This document shows positions 1-8,998 of a stretch of 64,000 nucleotides of DNA, one piece after another (position 1 is the first letter of the stretch; each line of letters begins with the position of its first letter). The notes beneath the pieces were generated by a model. That model searched no databases, was not told the origin of the DNA, and saw only the letters and a program-made list of their open reading frames with translations. A program made the translations under genes and the position numbers. The stretch comes from Mesorhizobium sp. NBSH29 (GTDB lineage: Bacteria; Pseudomonadota; Alphaproteobacteria; Rhizobiales; Rhizobiaceae): the NCBI RefSeq assembly GCF_015500055.1, contig NZ_CP045492.1:2986501-3050500 (forward strand). The letters run 5' to 3'.

Positions 1-741
1 TTTTTGCGCGAAAAGCGAATCGGGTTTGAACTGGGCGGTCAGATAATACCACTCGTGCCCGCAGCCATCCTCTTTGATCTCATCAATGGCGGCAACAAGG
101 ATTGGGGCCGTTACCCACCATATCGTGACCTCGGCTATCAGGCCGCCGAAAACGCCGGAGAGAATTTTGAGCTCGGCACCAAGGGCGCCGGCTATGGCGC
201 AACCACCAGCGGCCTGAAGGGCGGCCTTGGCTCGGCCTCGACAAAACTCGACAGCGGCATCACCGTCGGTGCGCTTGTCGCCGCCAATCCCACCGGCTCG
301 GTCACGGTCGGAAGCACCCGCAATTTCTGGGCAGCACCTTTCGAGATTGGCGACGAATTTGGTGGCCTTGGATTTCCAGATCCATTTCCCGCCGATGCAC
401 AGGACCTGTCGATCAAGTACCGCCTCATGGCCCGCGCCGGCGCGAACACAACCATCGCTGTCATCGCAACCGACGCAGTCTTGACCAAGGGCGCAGCAAA
501 GCGCCTGGCGATAGCCGCCCATGACGGCTTTGCCCGCGCCATCTGGCCGACGCATACCCCAGTGGATGGCGATCTCGTCTTCGGCCTGGCAACCGGGAAA
601 AGCGGCGTTTCACCGTCCCCCGATACCGCGCTTGATCTCTATGCCGCAGCTGGCGCAACCATGGCGCGCGCCATCGCGCGAGCGGTATTCAGCGCAACCA
701 AGACGCCCAACGACCTGTTCCCCACATGGTCATCGCGCTAA
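1..741 (+). CDS. P1/DmpA-type peptidase (family S58), 5' end outside window
   Basis: The reading frame is open from base 1, so only the last ~246 residues are present. The family (DmpA aminopeptidase / L-aminopeptidase-D-esterase) makes one chain that cuts itself before a serine, which becomes the N-terminal nucleophile. The segment GGLGSAS, near residue 75 of this fragment, matches the glycine-serine cleavage region, and the downstream DGDLVFGLATG is also family-typical. The preceding GGNKDWGRYPPYRDLGYQA stretch fits the substrate-side half. The upstream part cannot be seen. Natural substrate is unknown; these enzymes act on N-terminal residues of short or beta-peptides. It ends 74 bases before the next start. 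Confidence 0.85.
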   Translation, partial: FLREKRIGFELGGQIIPLVPAAILFDLINGGNKDWGRYPPYRDLGYQAAENAGENFELGTKGAGYGATTSGLKGGLGSASTKLDSGITVGALVAANPTGSVTVGSTRNFWAAPFEIGDEFGGLGFPDPFPADAQDLSIKYRLMARAGANTTIAVIATDAVLTKGAAKRLAIAAHDGFARAIWPTHTPVDGDLVFGLATGKSGVSPSPDTALDLYAAAGATMARAIARAVFSATKTPNDLFPTWSSR

Positions 742-815
742 CCAGTACGTCCCCGAACAGCGCGATCATGAAAGCCGTGCTATCCTGGCACACACCTCAC
801 AACGGAGCAGACCCC

Positions 816-1541
816 ATGACCCTTAGAAACCTGCCCCTGCTTGCCGCCTTGCTGCTTCTGGCATCGGCCTCGATAACCCGCGCCGGCGACGTCGCAACCC
901 TCAACGTCCTTGGCTTCAACGCCAGTGGCAGTGTCTTTGCCTTCGAGGAATATGGCGTCCAGGATGGCTCCGGCTTTCCCTACGCCAGCCGCACCTATAT
1001 CGATACCGCGACCGACACATTCCTGCCCGGCTCGCCGATATCGGTCCGGCTCGACAATGACGGCGCAACGCTTGAACAGGCGCGAGCGCAAGCGCGTGCG
1101 ACGGGTGATGCCCTCGTCCCCGAATCGGTGTTGCTGAAAAACAGCGGCTTTACCGTGGGCTCCAACGCATTGACGGAACTCAATGCCGATCCGTTCCGCA
1201 TGGTGGTCAATCCGCGACCTGTGTTTGCTCCTGTCGATCCACCACTGGAATTCCGTCTTGAAGAAATTCCACTTCCGCCGGTGGGCGGCTGCGGCTCGCA
1301 GGGGGACGCGGCCGGGTTTCGTCTCCTGCGGGTCGATGCCACCCAGAACGGTCAGACCACGGTGCTGCACGAAGACGCCAAAATTCCCCTGAGTCGACAC
1401 TGCCCCAACGGCTATCGCATCGGCGGCGTTCAGACCTTCTATGATGGCAACACACCCGTTTACGCCGTCCTGATCGCGGTGCAGCAATATGGGTTTGAAG
1501 GCCCCAACTTCCGCTGGATCGCGGTGACAGGCAGACTGTGA
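816..1541 (+). CDS. DUF2259 family predicted secreted protein
   Basis: 241 residues. Residues 1-22 form a classic signal peptide (charged start, leucine/alanine-rich core, TRA before GD), so it should be exported to the periplasm. The sequence after that (LNVLGFNASGSVFAFEEYG) is the hallmark start of the DUF2259 family, whose role is unknown. I chose ATG 816 rather than an in-frame upstream start because GGAG lies about 10 bases before it and the signal peptide begins directly there. Its stop overlaps the next gene by 4 bases (GTGA), which suggests translational coupling to the membrane protein that follows. Confidence 0.75.
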   Translation: MTLRNLPLLAALLLLASASITRAGDVATLNVLGFNASGSVFAFEEYGVQDGSGFPYASRTYIDTATDTFLPGSPISVRLDNDGATLEQARAQARATGDALVPESVLLKNSGFTVGSNALTELNADPFRMVVNPRPVFAPVDPPLEFRLEEIPLPPVGGCGSQGDAAGFRLLRVDATQNGQTTVLHEDAKIPLSRHCPNGYRIGGVQTFYDGNTPVYAVLIAVQQYGFEGPNFRWIAVTGRL

Positions 1542-2068
1542 TCACCACAACCCAGCCAGAACCGACACCCCTGCACCGCCTTGTCGACCGCGCGGTGCGG
1601 GCCATTCCAACAGCCCGCCAGGCTTTTTTCGGTAGCGCAGTCTGGGCATTGGCGATGGCCGCCAGCGCCCTGATCGGGATATCGGGCCTTGACTGGGAAA
1701 CCGCTGCAAAAGTGCGTCAGGTCGTCGTCATCTTTGCACTGGGCGGCGCGCTGGCCTTTCCGTTGGGCCTGTTTGCGGCGCACTTCATGGCCATGGGCCG
1801 CTCGCGCGAAACCGCGATTGCCGCCGCATTCCTCGCTTTTGGTCTGGCGACGGTAGCCGCCATCGGTCTGGTCTTTGCATTCGACTACCGGACTTACTAT
1901 GCAGAATGGCACGCCGACGCCGGCACCTATGTCTGGCTGCTGCAACTCACGTTCACCACCCTGGCGGCGCTCTATCAGTTTGGCGTGCTGGGACTGCGGC
2001 TTCTGTTCCCGGTCGGTTTTCTGGCGCTGCTCGGCGTCTCGATCTGGTTTGCCCGTTTGCCGCGTTGA
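1538..2068 (+). CDS. Conserved hypothetical inner-membrane protein, translationally coupled to the DUF2259 gene
   Basis: 176 residues with about four hydrophobic segments (near residues 28-50, 61-85, 93-115 and 130-170), so an integral membrane protein. The start is GTG 1538, overlapping the stop of the secreted DUF2259 protein in a GTGA junction. No enzymatic motif is visible and I do not recognise the family. The tight overlap suggests the two proteins are made in fixed ratio, perhaps as an envelope pair; that is inference. Confidence 0.6.
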   Translation: MITTTQPEPTPLHRLVDRAVRAIPTARQAFFGSAVWALAMAASALIGISGLDWETAAKVRQVVVIFALGGALAFPLGLFAAHFMAMGRSRETAIAAAFLAFGLATVAAIGLVFAFDYRTYYAEWHADAGTYVWLLQLTFTTLAALYQFGVLGLRLLFPVGFLALLGVSIWFARLPR

Positions 2069-2127
2069 GCAATTTGGCACTCTCTGCTAGGGACCGGGCG
2101 AAAAGAACTCCGAACCAGGATGATTAA

Positions 2128-3435
2128 ATGATCCCGCGCTACTCGCGACCCGAAATGGTTGCCATCTGGTCCCCAGAGACAAAATTCCGCATCTGGTTTG
2201 AGATCGAGGCCCATGCATGCGACGCGCTGGCCGAGCTCGGCGTGATTCCGAAAGAAGCAGCGCGCACCATCTGGGAAAAAGGCGGCGCGGCGCAGTTTGA
2301 TGTCGCACGTATCGACGAGATCGAAGCCGTCACCAAGCACGACGTCATCGCCTTCCTGACCCATCTGGCCGAATTTATCGGCCCCGATTCGCGCTTCGTC
2401 CATCAGGGCATGACCTCATCGGACGTGTTGGACACCACTTTCAACATCCAGCTCGTGCGTGCCAGCGATATCCTGCTGTCCGGCGTAGACCGCGTTCTCA
2501 CCGCGCTGAAGACCCGCGCCTTCGAGCATAAGGACACGGTGCGCATCGGTCGCAGCCACGGCATTCATGCCGAACCAACCACCATGGGCCTGACCTTCGC
2601 CCGCTTTTATGCCGAGATGGCGCGCAACCGCGACCGCCTTGTCGCGGCCCGCGCCGAAATCGCCACTGGTGCCATCTCCGGCGCGGTTGGCACCTTTGCC
2701 AACATCGACCCCAGCGTGGAGGAACATGTCTGCTCAAAACTCGGCCTTGCGCCCGAGCCGGTCTCCACCCAGGTCATCCCGCGCGACCGTCACGCGATGT
2801 ATTTTGTCACGCTCGGCGTCATCGCCTCGTCGATCGAGAATGTCGCGACTGAAATCCGTCACATGCAGCGCACCGAAGTGTTGGAAGCGGAAGAGTTCTT
2901 CTCACCGGGCCAAAAAGGCTCCTCGGCCATGCCGCACAAGCGCAACCCGGTGCTCACCGAGAACCTGACTGGCCTTGCCCGACTGGTGCGCATGGCCGTC
3001 ACGCCCGCTCTGGAGAACGTAACACTCTGGCATGAGCGCGACATCTCGCATTCCAGCGTCGAACGCGCCATCGGGCCGGACACCACCATAACCCTCGATT
3101 TCGCGCTCAACCGTCTGGCCGGCGTTATCGAAAAATTGCTGATCTACCCGGATAACATGCTGAAAAACATGAACAAATTCCGTGGACTCATCCATTCACA
3201 GCGGGTTCTTCTGGCCCTCACACAAGCCGGCGTGTCACGCGAGGATGCCTATCGCCTGGTCCAGCGCAACGCTATGAAGGTCTGGGAGCATGGCGCTGAT
3301 TTCCTTGAGGAATTGCTAGCCGACGCAGAGGTTTGCGCAGCGCTACAGGCAGACGAAATCCGCGAAAAATTCGATCTCGGCTATCACACCAAACATGTCG
3401 ACACGATTTTCACGCGTGTCTTTGGAGAAGTTTGA
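2128..3435 (+). CDS. purB: Adenylosuccinate lyase PurB
   Basis: 435 residues, normal for the short bacterial PurB type. It catalyses two fumarate-releasing steps in the cytoplasm: SAICAR to AICAR, and adenylosuccinate to AMP. The fumarase/aspartase-superfamily signature GSSAMPHKRNP lies near residues 264-275 and carries the flexible-loop catalytic serine. The TSSDVLDT and GRSHGIHAEPTTMG motifs of the active site are intact. It lies 3.3 kb before purC, the gene for the preceding pathway step. Start ATG 2128 gives the standard N-terminus MIPRYSRPEM. Confidence 0.97.
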   Translation: MIPRYSRPEMVAIWSPETKFRIWFEIEAHACDALAELGVIPKEAARTIWEKGGAAQFDVARIDEIEAVTKHDVIAFLTHLAEFIGPDSRFVHQGMTSSDVLDTTFNIQLVRASDILLSGVDRVLTALKTRAFEHKDTVRIGRSHGIHAEPTTMGLTFARFYAEMARNRDRLVAARAEIATGAISGAVGTFANIDPSVEEHVCSKLGLAPEPVSTQVIPRDRHAMYFVTLGVIASSIENVATEIRHMQRTEVLEAEEFFSPGQKGSSAMPHKRNPVLTENLTGLARLVRMAVTPALENVTLWHERDISHSSVERAIGPDTTITLDFALNRLAGVIEKLLIYPDNMLKNMNKFRGLIHSQRVLLALTQAGVSREDAYRLVQRNAMKVWEHGADFLEELLADAEVCAALQADEIREKFDLGYHTKHVDTIFTRVFGEV

Positions 3436-3510
3436 GGAACCATATCTGCTTCTCCGCGTTGTGGATGGGAAGGGCTGATAGGCAGCCTGCAATTTTGTGG
3501 GGATTTTACG

Positions 3511-3690
3511 ATGGCTGACAATGAGACTGTTGTAGTCGGCGGTAACGGCGGAGCCGGATGGTTTGTCGCGGGCGCCCTGATTGTAGCCGCGGTCATTGGT
3601 GGGTTTCTATACACCAACGGCTATTTTGATAAGTCGGGCGGGGTCGAGATAAAGCCTGATGGCGTCAAGATTGAAATTCCTGCCAACTAA
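3511..3690 (+). CDS. 59-residue single-span membrane protein
   Basis: A short gene after purB with a good ribosome-binding site (GGGGA about 8 bases before ATG 3511) and a strong terminator 21 bases after its stop. The protein has a polar glycine-rich N-terminus, one membrane segment at about residues 17-34 (WFVAGALIVAAVIGGFLY), then a short tail rich in Lys/Asp and beta-branched residues (EIKPDGVKIEIPAN). I do not know a function. The tail resembles those of small membrane proteins often annotated as hypothetical in rhizobia. The intact signals around it argue that it is expressed. Confidence 0.6.
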   Translation: MADNETVVVGGNGGAGWFVAGALIVAAVIGGFLYTNGYFDKSGGVEIKPDGVKIEIPAN

Positions 3691-3710
3691 ACGTTCTACC
3701 TGACCTCCAG

Positions 3711-3742
3711 AAAAGCCAGCGCTCCCCTGCCGCTGGCTTTTT
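3711..3742. terminator. Bidirectional Rho-independent terminator
   Basis: Ten-base perfect arms AAAGCCAGCG / CGCTGGCTTT with a 9-base loop, followed by a T run on the + strand and T bases on the - strand. It sits between the convergent 59-aa gene and the VOC-family gene and can serve both. Confidence 0.85.
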
Positions 3743-3746
3743 GCTG

Positions 3747-4553
3747 TCAAGCCGGCACCGTCCGTATCGCAGTCCCCCAAGGATCTGTCGTCTCAACAGT
3801 CGTTGTTGCGGTTTCGGATTGCATCTCGACGAATGAAAGCCCGTTGCGCGCCGCATCGCGCGGTCCTGCGCCCCGTGTGCGCCAGGCGTTTGCACCGACA
3901 TGATGATGGTACCCACCAGAGCCCAAAAACACCGCGTCGGCCCCATATTGTGCCATTGTATCCAACCCGAACTGCGACTGCCACCAGTCTTCAGCCACCT
4001 TCGCATCTCCCACCCGCAGGTGGACATGGCCAATGACACTGCCATCCGGTGCTCCCCGCCACCCGGCATCTCCCTCCGGTAAGGCGCGTATCACCCCTTC
4101 GATATCAAGACGGTTGGTCGCCATGACGATTGAATTTCCATCGAACGGCCAGCTTTCTTTCGGTCTGTCGGAATAGATTTCTATGCCGTTGCCCTCCGGA
4201 TCGGTCAGGTAAAGCGCTTCGCTCACTAGATGATCGGAGGCGCCTTCGATTGCGATCTGGCGCTTCATGGCATGCCCGATCCAGCGAGCAAGATCAGCCC
4301 GCGTCGGCATCAGGAAAGCGGTGTGAAACAGACCCGCGCTACGGGGGTCGTCCGGCAGCCCAAGAGGATTTGCCTCAATCGACAAGAGAGGACGCTCGCC
4401 GGCACCCAGCTCAATGGTTCCACCATTTCGGGAAAGTTCGACGAGGCCGATTACGTGCCGATAGTAAGCGGCAAGCGATTCAGCGTTGCGTGCTTTAAGG
4501 CCCACACGGCCGACCCGGATTGGCGTCGTTGCTGCAAATGGCAATTCACTCAT
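3747..4553 (-). CDS. VOC-family protein, catechol-2,3-dioxygenase-like (CatE type)
   Basis: 268 residues made of two vicinal-oxygen-chelate repeats: the first from about residue 10 (RVGRVGLKARNAESLAAYY) and the second from about residue 165 (GHVHLRVGDAKVAEDWW). Candidate metal ligands are the His in LFHTAFL, the Glu in GNGIEIY, the His in GHVHL and the later Glu in SFVEMQS. The DPEGNGIEIYSDRP motif is typical of CatE-like extradiol dioxygenases and glyoxalase-fold proteins. The true substrate cannot be read from sequence. Start ATG 4553 has AGGAA in front of it; an upstream TTG is less likely. Confidence 0.8.
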   Translation of the reverse strand: MSELPFAATTPIRVGRVGLKARNAESLAAYYRHVIGLVELSRNGGTIELGAGERPLLSIEANPLGLPDDPRSAGLFHTAFLMPTRADLARWIGHAMKRQIAIEGASDHLVSEALYLTDPEGNGIEIYSDRPKESWPFDGNSIVMATNRLDIEGVIRALPEGDAGWRGAPDGSVIGHVHLRVGDAKVAEDWWQSQFGLDTMAQYGADAVFLGSGGYHHHVGANAWRTRGAGPRDAARNGLSFVEMQSETATTTVETTDPWGTAIRTVPA

Positions 4554-4702
4554 CAATCAATTCCTGACACGGCTCAGACTCTGCATTCAAGATCATCAGG
4601 AAATGCGATTGCCGCAAGCATCCAAACTGAAAACAGCCTGTTCAGCCAGACGAAACCCTTATGGTCGTTGCGTCGACGGACCGGCAACGCTACATGCGCG
4701 CC

Positions 4703-5251
4703 ATGAAAGTCAAAGACGCAGACATCCTGATTATCCCCGGTTACACCAATTCCGGACCAGAACATTGGCAGACGCGCTGGCAGTCAAAACTGTCGACCGC
4801 GCGCCGCGTGGAGCAAGCCGAATGGTCAAAGCCAGTGCGAGATGACTGGGTCGAAAACATCGCAGACGCGGTCAATGTTGCTGAAAAGCCGGTAGTGCTG
4901 GTGGCCCATTCGCTAGGTATTCCCGCAATGATCCATGCCCTGCCGCGGTTTACAAAACCCGTAGCCGGAGCTTTTCTGGTCGCCCCGCCGGATGTGGCCA
5001 ACACAAAAATCAGACCCCGGCACCTGATGACGTTCGGGCCCTACCCGCGCGACCCGTTGCCATTTCCGTCAACGGTAGTTGCCAGCCGCAATGACCCCTA
5101 TTGCGCCTTCGCGGTTGCTGAAGATATCGCTGCCGCTTGGGGCTCGTTGTTCATCGACGCCGGCGAGGCTGGCCATCTCAACTCTGAATCAGGCTTTGGC
5201 CCATGGCCGGAAGGAACGATGATTTTCGGCCAGTTCCTGTCGCGTCTATAA
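4703..5251 (+). CDS. RBBP9/YdeN-family alpha/beta hydrolase
   Basis: About 182 residues, typical for this small serine-hydrolase family. The N-terminal ILIIPGYTNSGPEHWQTRW motif is diagnostic. The nucleophile serine is in VAHSLG, the acidic residue in SRNDPYC and the histidine in EAGHLNSESGFG, so the triad is complete. The physiological substrate is unknown. In-frame ATGs at 4661 and 4694 are possible, but homology begins at MKVKDADILI (4703). The stop overlaps the stop of the convergent aldolase gene by 6 bases, leaving no room for a terminator. Confidence 0.85.
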   Translation: MKVKDADILIIPGYTNSGPEHWQTRWQSKLSTARRVEQAEWSKPVRDDWVENIADAVNVAEKPVVLVAHSLGIPAMIHALPRFTKPVAGAFLVAPPDVANTKIRPRHLMTFGPYPRDPLPFPSTVVASRNDPYCAFAVAEDIAAAWGSLFIDAGEAGHLNSESGFGPWPEGTMIFGQFLSRL

Positions 5252-6028
5252 GCGCTCAGCATCAATCGATGCTGTAACGCTGTTGATCAGGCTCGCAGCG
5301 CCAAGCGAAATCAGCAAATGTTCCGAGCCCATCGCCAGGAGCTGGTAGCCCATAGCTACGACGCGCCCGGCAATCTTGGGTTCGACTACATAGATCGCAG
5401 AAAACTTGCCCGCATTGCGCACGCGCTCGGCGATCATGGCGATTGTTTCCATCATGTCCTCAAGCGTCGAATCCATCACCGCTCCATTCGACCAGGCTAT
5501 GGAGAAATCCGACGGCCCGACGAAAATGCCGTCAATGCCCGGCGTTTCCAGAATCCCATCGAGCGCATCAAGCGCCGCGCGTGTCTCGATCATCGCGAAG
5601 GCAAGCGTGCGCTGGTTGCTTCCGGCCAGCCAGTCGGCGGCATCGCCTTTGCCATGCCGAGGAAAGCCATAGGTTGGGCCCCACGAACGCTCGCCCAGCG
5701 GCGGATATTTCATCGCGGCGGCAAAACGGCGCGCATCGTCAACCGAATTGACCATCGGTGCGATGACCGCTTCTGCGCCAAAATCGAGCGCCCGGCTGGC
5801 CATATCGAACCGTCCAACCGGAATGCGCACCAGCGGATGTTTCTTTGCGGCAATCACGGGAGCGATCGAACGCAGCACGCTATCTTCGTTGTGGCCACCG
5901 TGCTGCATGTCGAGGGTCACCGCATGAAACCCCTGCGCCGCGACAATCTCGACGGTGAGCGCATCAGGCACTCCGGACCACGCAGTGAACAAGGTTTCGC
6001 CGGCTAGCAGGCTATCTCGAAGGGACAT
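5246..6028 (-). CDS. HpcH/HpaI-family aldolase (2-keto-3-deoxy acid class II aldolase)
   Basis: 260 residues, the normal length. The family cleaves 2-keto-3-deoxy sugar acids or 4-hydroxy-2-oxo acids to pyruvate plus an aldehyde, using a divalent metal. Visible motifs are TLDMQHGGHNED near residue 38, the arginine in VRIPVGR, and the metal-ligand Glu and Asp in MIETRAALDAL and FVGPSDFS. The exact substrate is not determined by sequence. Start ATG 6028 has a good AGGAA site; the nine upstream in-frame residues do not fit the family. Confidence 0.88.
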   Translation of the reverse strand: MSLRDSLLAGETLFTAWSGVPDALTVEIVAAQGFHAVTLDMQHGGHNEDSVLRSIAPVIAAKKHPLVRIPVGRFDMASRALDFGAEAVIAPMVNSVDDARRFAAAMKYPPLGERSWGPTYGFPRHGKGDAADWLAGSNQRTLAFAMIETRAALDALDGILETPGIDGIFVGPSDFSIAWSNGAVMDSTLEDMMETIAMIAERVRNAGKFSAIYVVEPKIAGRVVAMGYQLLAMGSEHLLISLGAASLINSVTASIDAERL

Positions 6029-6097
6029 GGGACTGTATTCCTGGCAGGAGCGCATCGCGCGACCGGGCTATTCAACCAGACGCCAGTCAAACGGCCA

Positions 6098-6128
6098 AGA
6101 AAAAACCGCCCGAATGAAGGGCGGTTCT
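6098..6128 (-). terminator. Rho-independent terminator of the zeta-subunit gene
   Basis: On the minus strand, AACCGCCC / GGGCGGTT arms with a 7-base loop are followed by a run of T. It lies 30 bases after the zeta-subunit stop and before the aldolase gene, so the two minus-strand genes are probably separate transcripts. Confidence 0.85.
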
Positions 6129-6158
6129 GGAATACTTGATTGTGCCAGGCGAGATGGA

Positions 6159-6479
6159 TCAGCTGTTTTGAATCTGCGCCACGGCAACCGCGAGCAATTC
6201 TTCCATCTTGGCGCGGATTTCGGTGTCGGCAATCGTCACACCGGCCTCAGCGAAATCTTTGCTTACCTTGCGCAACACATCGTCGTCGCCAGCTTCCTCG
6301 AAGTCAGCCTTGACTACGTCCTTGGCATAGGCGTCGGCAGCGTCGCCGCTTTTGTCCAGCTTTTCAGCGGCCCACAGCCCGAGCAGTTTGTTGCGGCGCG
6401 CAAATGCCTTGAATTTCAGTTCTTCGTCGAAGGCAAACTTGCGCTCAAAGCCCTCTTCGCGGTTCTTCATATCGCTCAT
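6159..6479 (-). CDS. F1Fo-ATPase inhibitor subunit zeta (DUF1476)
   Basis: 106 residues, the family length. This alphaproteobacterial protein binds the F1 sector of ATP synthase and blocks ATP hydrolysis; the N-terminal segment is the inhibitory part in Paracoccus. The start (MSDMKNREEGFERKFAFDEEL) and the helix after it (FKAFARRNKLLGLWAAEKL) match the family closely. ATG 6479 has GGAGG at ideal spacing, so the long upstream frame extension is not coding. It has its own terminator and is divergent from purC across 272 bases that must hold both promoters; I could not fix either with confidence. Confidence 0.93.
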   Translation of the reverse strand: MSDMKNREEGFERKFAFDEELKFKAFARRNKLLGLWAAEKLDKSGDAADAYAKDVVKADFEEAGDDDVLRKVSKDFAEAGVTIADTEIRAKMEELLAVAVAQIQNS

Positions 6480-6751
6480 GGCATCCTCCAACAGGTCGCG
6501 GTTCCCGAATCCCCGGGAAATGGTCGTATGGCGCACAAACCAAAAGGGGTGCCCCTGGTCAATACATAGCATACCTTGTGCGGTGCGGCATTTGGTGTTG
6601 ATAGGCTGTCTTTCAACCGATTGACGATTGAGCCCCGGCCACAATTGCGGTAGACACCGCGCGTGAGATATACAGCCGCGCCCCACCATTTGCCGCGCCA
6701 GAATAGGGATCGGCCTTTGCCGCCTGCCCTTCAACCTAGAGAAATTTTTTC

Positions 6752-7543
6752 ATGAACCGTCGCCGCCGCATTTACGAAGGCAAGGCCAAGATCCTCTATG
6801 AGGGCCCGGAGCCAGGTACGTTGATCCAGTTTTTCAAGGACGACGCCACTGCCTTCAACAAGAAGAAGCACGAGGTCGTGGACGGCAAAGGCGTACTCAA
6901 CAACCGCATTTCCGAGCACATTTTCACCCATCTGAACAAGATGGGCATCCCGACTCACTTCATCCGCCGCCTCAACATGCGCGAGCAGTTGATCAAGGAA
7001 GTCGAGATCATCCCGCTGGAAGTGGTGGTGCGTAATGTTGCTGCCGGCTCGCTAGCCAAGCGCCTAGGTCTGGAAGAAGGCACTGTCCTTCCGCGTTCCA
7101 TCATCGAATTCTACTACAAGGCGGATGCGCTGGATGACCCGATGGTCTCCGAAGAACACATCACCGCGTTTGGCTGGGCCAGCCCGCAGGAGATCGACGA
7201 CATCATGGCGCTGGCCATCCGCGTCAATGATTTCCTCTCCGGCCTGTTCCTCGGCGTTGGCATCCAGCTCGTCGACTTTAAGATCGAATGCGGCCGCCTC
7301 TATGAGGGCGATATGATGCGCATCGTGGTTGCCGACGAGATCTCGCCCGATTCGTGCCGCCTCTGGGACGTCGCTACACAGGACAAGCTCGACAAGGACC
7401 GGTTCCGCCGCGATATGGGTGGATTGGTCGAAGCTTATCAGGAAGTGGCCCGCCGCCTCGGCATCATGAATGAGAACGAGCCGGCACGTCCCGCCGGCCC
7501 CATCCTCGTGTCCACCGACAGCGGCAAGGGCCGCCCTCACTAA
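6752..7543 (+). CDS. purC: SAICAR synthetase PurC
   Basis: 263 residues. It joins aspartate to CAIR using ATP in purine synthesis. The start [18 protein letters not shown] and the motifs [25 protein letters not shown] and [13 protein letters not shown] are characteristic and intact. It begins the purC-purS-purQ set, with 26 bases to purS, so one transcript is likely. The C-terminal 20 residues are a variable tail. Confidence 0.97.
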   Translation: MNRRRRIYEGKAKILYEGPEPGTLIQFFKDDATAFNKKKHEVVDGKGVLNNRISEHIFTHLNKMGIPTHFIRRLNMREQLIKEVEIIPLEVVVRNVAAGSLAKRLGLEEGTVLPRSIIEFYYKADALDDPMVSEEHITAFGWASPQEIDDIMALAIRVNDFLSGLFLGVGIQLVDFKIECGRLYEGDMMRIVVADEISPDSCRLWDVATQDKLDKDRFRRDMGGLVEAYQEVARRLGIMNENEPARPAGPILVSTDSGKGRPH

Positions 7544-7569
7544 CTTTCTTGCTACGTAGAACCAGGAAA

Positions 7570-7818
7570 ATGCCCGTGACCAAGGCCCGCATCACCGTTA
7601 CCCTCAAAAACGGCGTCCTCGACCCTCAAGGCAAAGCCATCGAGCATGCCCTGGGCGGGATGGGATTTTCTGGCGTCGATTCGGTGCGTCAGGGCAAAGT
7701 GTTCGACATCGAGGTGGGCGAGACCGACCCGGCGCGCGCCGAAGCGGAACTCAAGGCCATGTGCGACAAGCTTCTGGCCAACACCGTGATCGAAAACTAC
7801 AGCGTAGCAATTCTTTGA
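7570..7818 (+). CDS. purS: Phosphoribosylformylglycinamidine synthase subunit PurS
   Basis: 82 residues, standard for PurS, the small bridging subunit that couples PurQ glutaminase to PurL. The motifs [24 protein letters not shown] and [11 protein letters not shown] are typical. ATG 7570 with AGGA just upstream gives the expected N-terminus; an in-frame TTG at 7549 would add an unsupported leader. It lies between purC and purQ with short gaps. Confidence 0.95.
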   Translation: MPVTKARITVTLKNGVLDPQGKAIEHALGGMGFSGVDSVRQGKVFDIEVGETDPARAEAELKAMCDKLLANTVIENYSVAIL

Positions 7819-7852
7819 TCCTGGACCGAACTCGAGCCGATTGTTCCGCATC

Positions 7853-8521
7853 ATGAAGTCAGCTGTCGTTCTTCTTCCCGGCCTGAACCGCGACCGCGAC
7901 ATGATCGCGGCGCTTAAAAAAATATCTGGCGTCGCCCCGAAGACCATCTGGGAAACCGATACAGAAATCCCTGATGTCGATCTCATCGTCATTCCGGGCG
8001 GCTTTTCCTATGGCGATTATCTGCGCTGCGGTGCCATTGCGGCCCGCTCGCCGGTCATGCGCGCCGTTGCCGATCAGGCAAAGCGCGGCGTCCAGGTGCT
8101 GGGCGTCTGCAACGGTTTCCAGATTCTGCTTGAGGCCGGCCTGCTTCCCGGCGCTCTGATGCGCAATGGCCATCTCAAATTCGTCTGCCGCGAGGTCAAG
8201 CTCCGGGTAGAAAACACCAACACCTCTTTCACCCGCAACTATGCCGGCGGTCAGATCATTCGCTGCCCGGTCGCGCACCATGATGGCAATTATTTCGCAG
8301 ACACAGAAACCTTGTCGCGCCTGGAGGGCAACGGTCAGGTAGTGTTCCGCTACGCCGAAAACACCAATCCCAACGGCGCCATTAACGACATTGCCGGCAT
8401 CATCAACGAGACCGGAAACGTCATGGGGCTGATGCCGCACCCCGAAAACCTGATCGAAGACGCCCATGGCGGACGCGACGGTCGCGCACTGTTTGAAAGT
8501 GCGCTCGGAATTGCCGCCTGA
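7853..8521 (+). CDS. purQ: Phosphoribosylformylglycinamidine synthase subunit PurQ (glutaminase)
   Basis: 222 residues, a class I glutamine amidotransferase that feeds ammonia to PurL. The nucleophile cysteine is in [14 protein letters not shown] and the His-Glu pair in [10 protein letters not shown]. The oxyanion-region motif [12 protein letters not shown] is intact. Start ATG 7853 gives [10 protein letters not shown]; the upstream TTG is less likely. It is 34 bases after purS. Confidence 0.96.
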   Translation: MKSAVVLLPGLNRDRDMIAALKKISGVAPKTIWETDTEIPDVDLIVIPGGFSYGDYLRCGAIAARSPVMRAVADQAKRGVQVLGVCNGFQILLEAGLLPGALMRNGHLKFVCREVKLRVENTNTSFTRNYAGGQIIRCPVAHHDGNYFADTETLSRLEGNGQVVFRYAENTNPNGAINDIAGIINETGNVMGLMPHPENLIEDAHGGRDGRALFESALGIAA

Positions 8522-8557
8522 ACCAACCCACCACGTGATTAGAGCGAGACGGACCTG

Positions 8558-8998
8558 ATGCCCAAATTCGTCACTTCCGCCGCCTCCGGCTTTGCACTGA
8601 TATCCATCACCGTGCTGAGCCTTGCGCTTTCCGCCTGCCAGGCCGAGCGCAAAGTGGTGTCCACTCCCAGTTCGGTTTCCTCAGGCAAAAGTGCCGCGTT
8701 GCAGGTCATGGAACAGGTAGCAATCGCCGCGCACAAATGCTGGTTTGCCGCAAAAGATCCGGCATTCCGTGCTTACCGCATGGCCAATGAACTGAATTCG
8801 TTCAGCGGGCGCCCACGCTTTCTTTTGGTTCCGGCGAAAAACTATGAGGCAAAACCTCTACTGGTCGTCCAGGCCGAAGGAGCCTCACGCCGCGTCGAAT
8901 ATTTTGGCCCGTTGCTGGACGACAAGCTCGGTGGCCGGATTACGGGCGACATCGCCCGCTGGTCCAGTGGCAACAATGCCTGCGCCAGCAATGCCTGA
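8558..8998 (+). CDS. Putative lipoprotein of unknown function
   Basis: 146 residues with a signal peptide ending in the lipobox LSAC (Cys27), so it should be lipidated and membrane anchored. The mature part has a central domain (CWFAAKDPAFRAYRMANELNSFSGRPRFLLVP) and a short GGRITGDI segment near the end, without recognisable catalytic residues. It follows purQ by 36 bases and overlaps the following Pr6Pr membrane-protein gene by 8 bases. Family not recognised. Confidence 0.7.
   Translation: MPKFVTSAASGFALISITVLSLALSACQAERKVVSTPSSVSSGKSAALQVMEQVAIAAHKCWFAAKDPAFRAYRMANELNSFSGRPRFLLVPAKNYEAKPLLVVQAEGASRRVEYFGPLLDDKLGGRITGDIARWSSGNNACASNA

Noticed and set aside
6621-6656. TTGACG followed by TAGACA as a purC promoter
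   Set aside because: The spacing is 24 bases and nothing resembling a -10 box lies at 16-18 bases, so it does not meet a sigma70 pattern.
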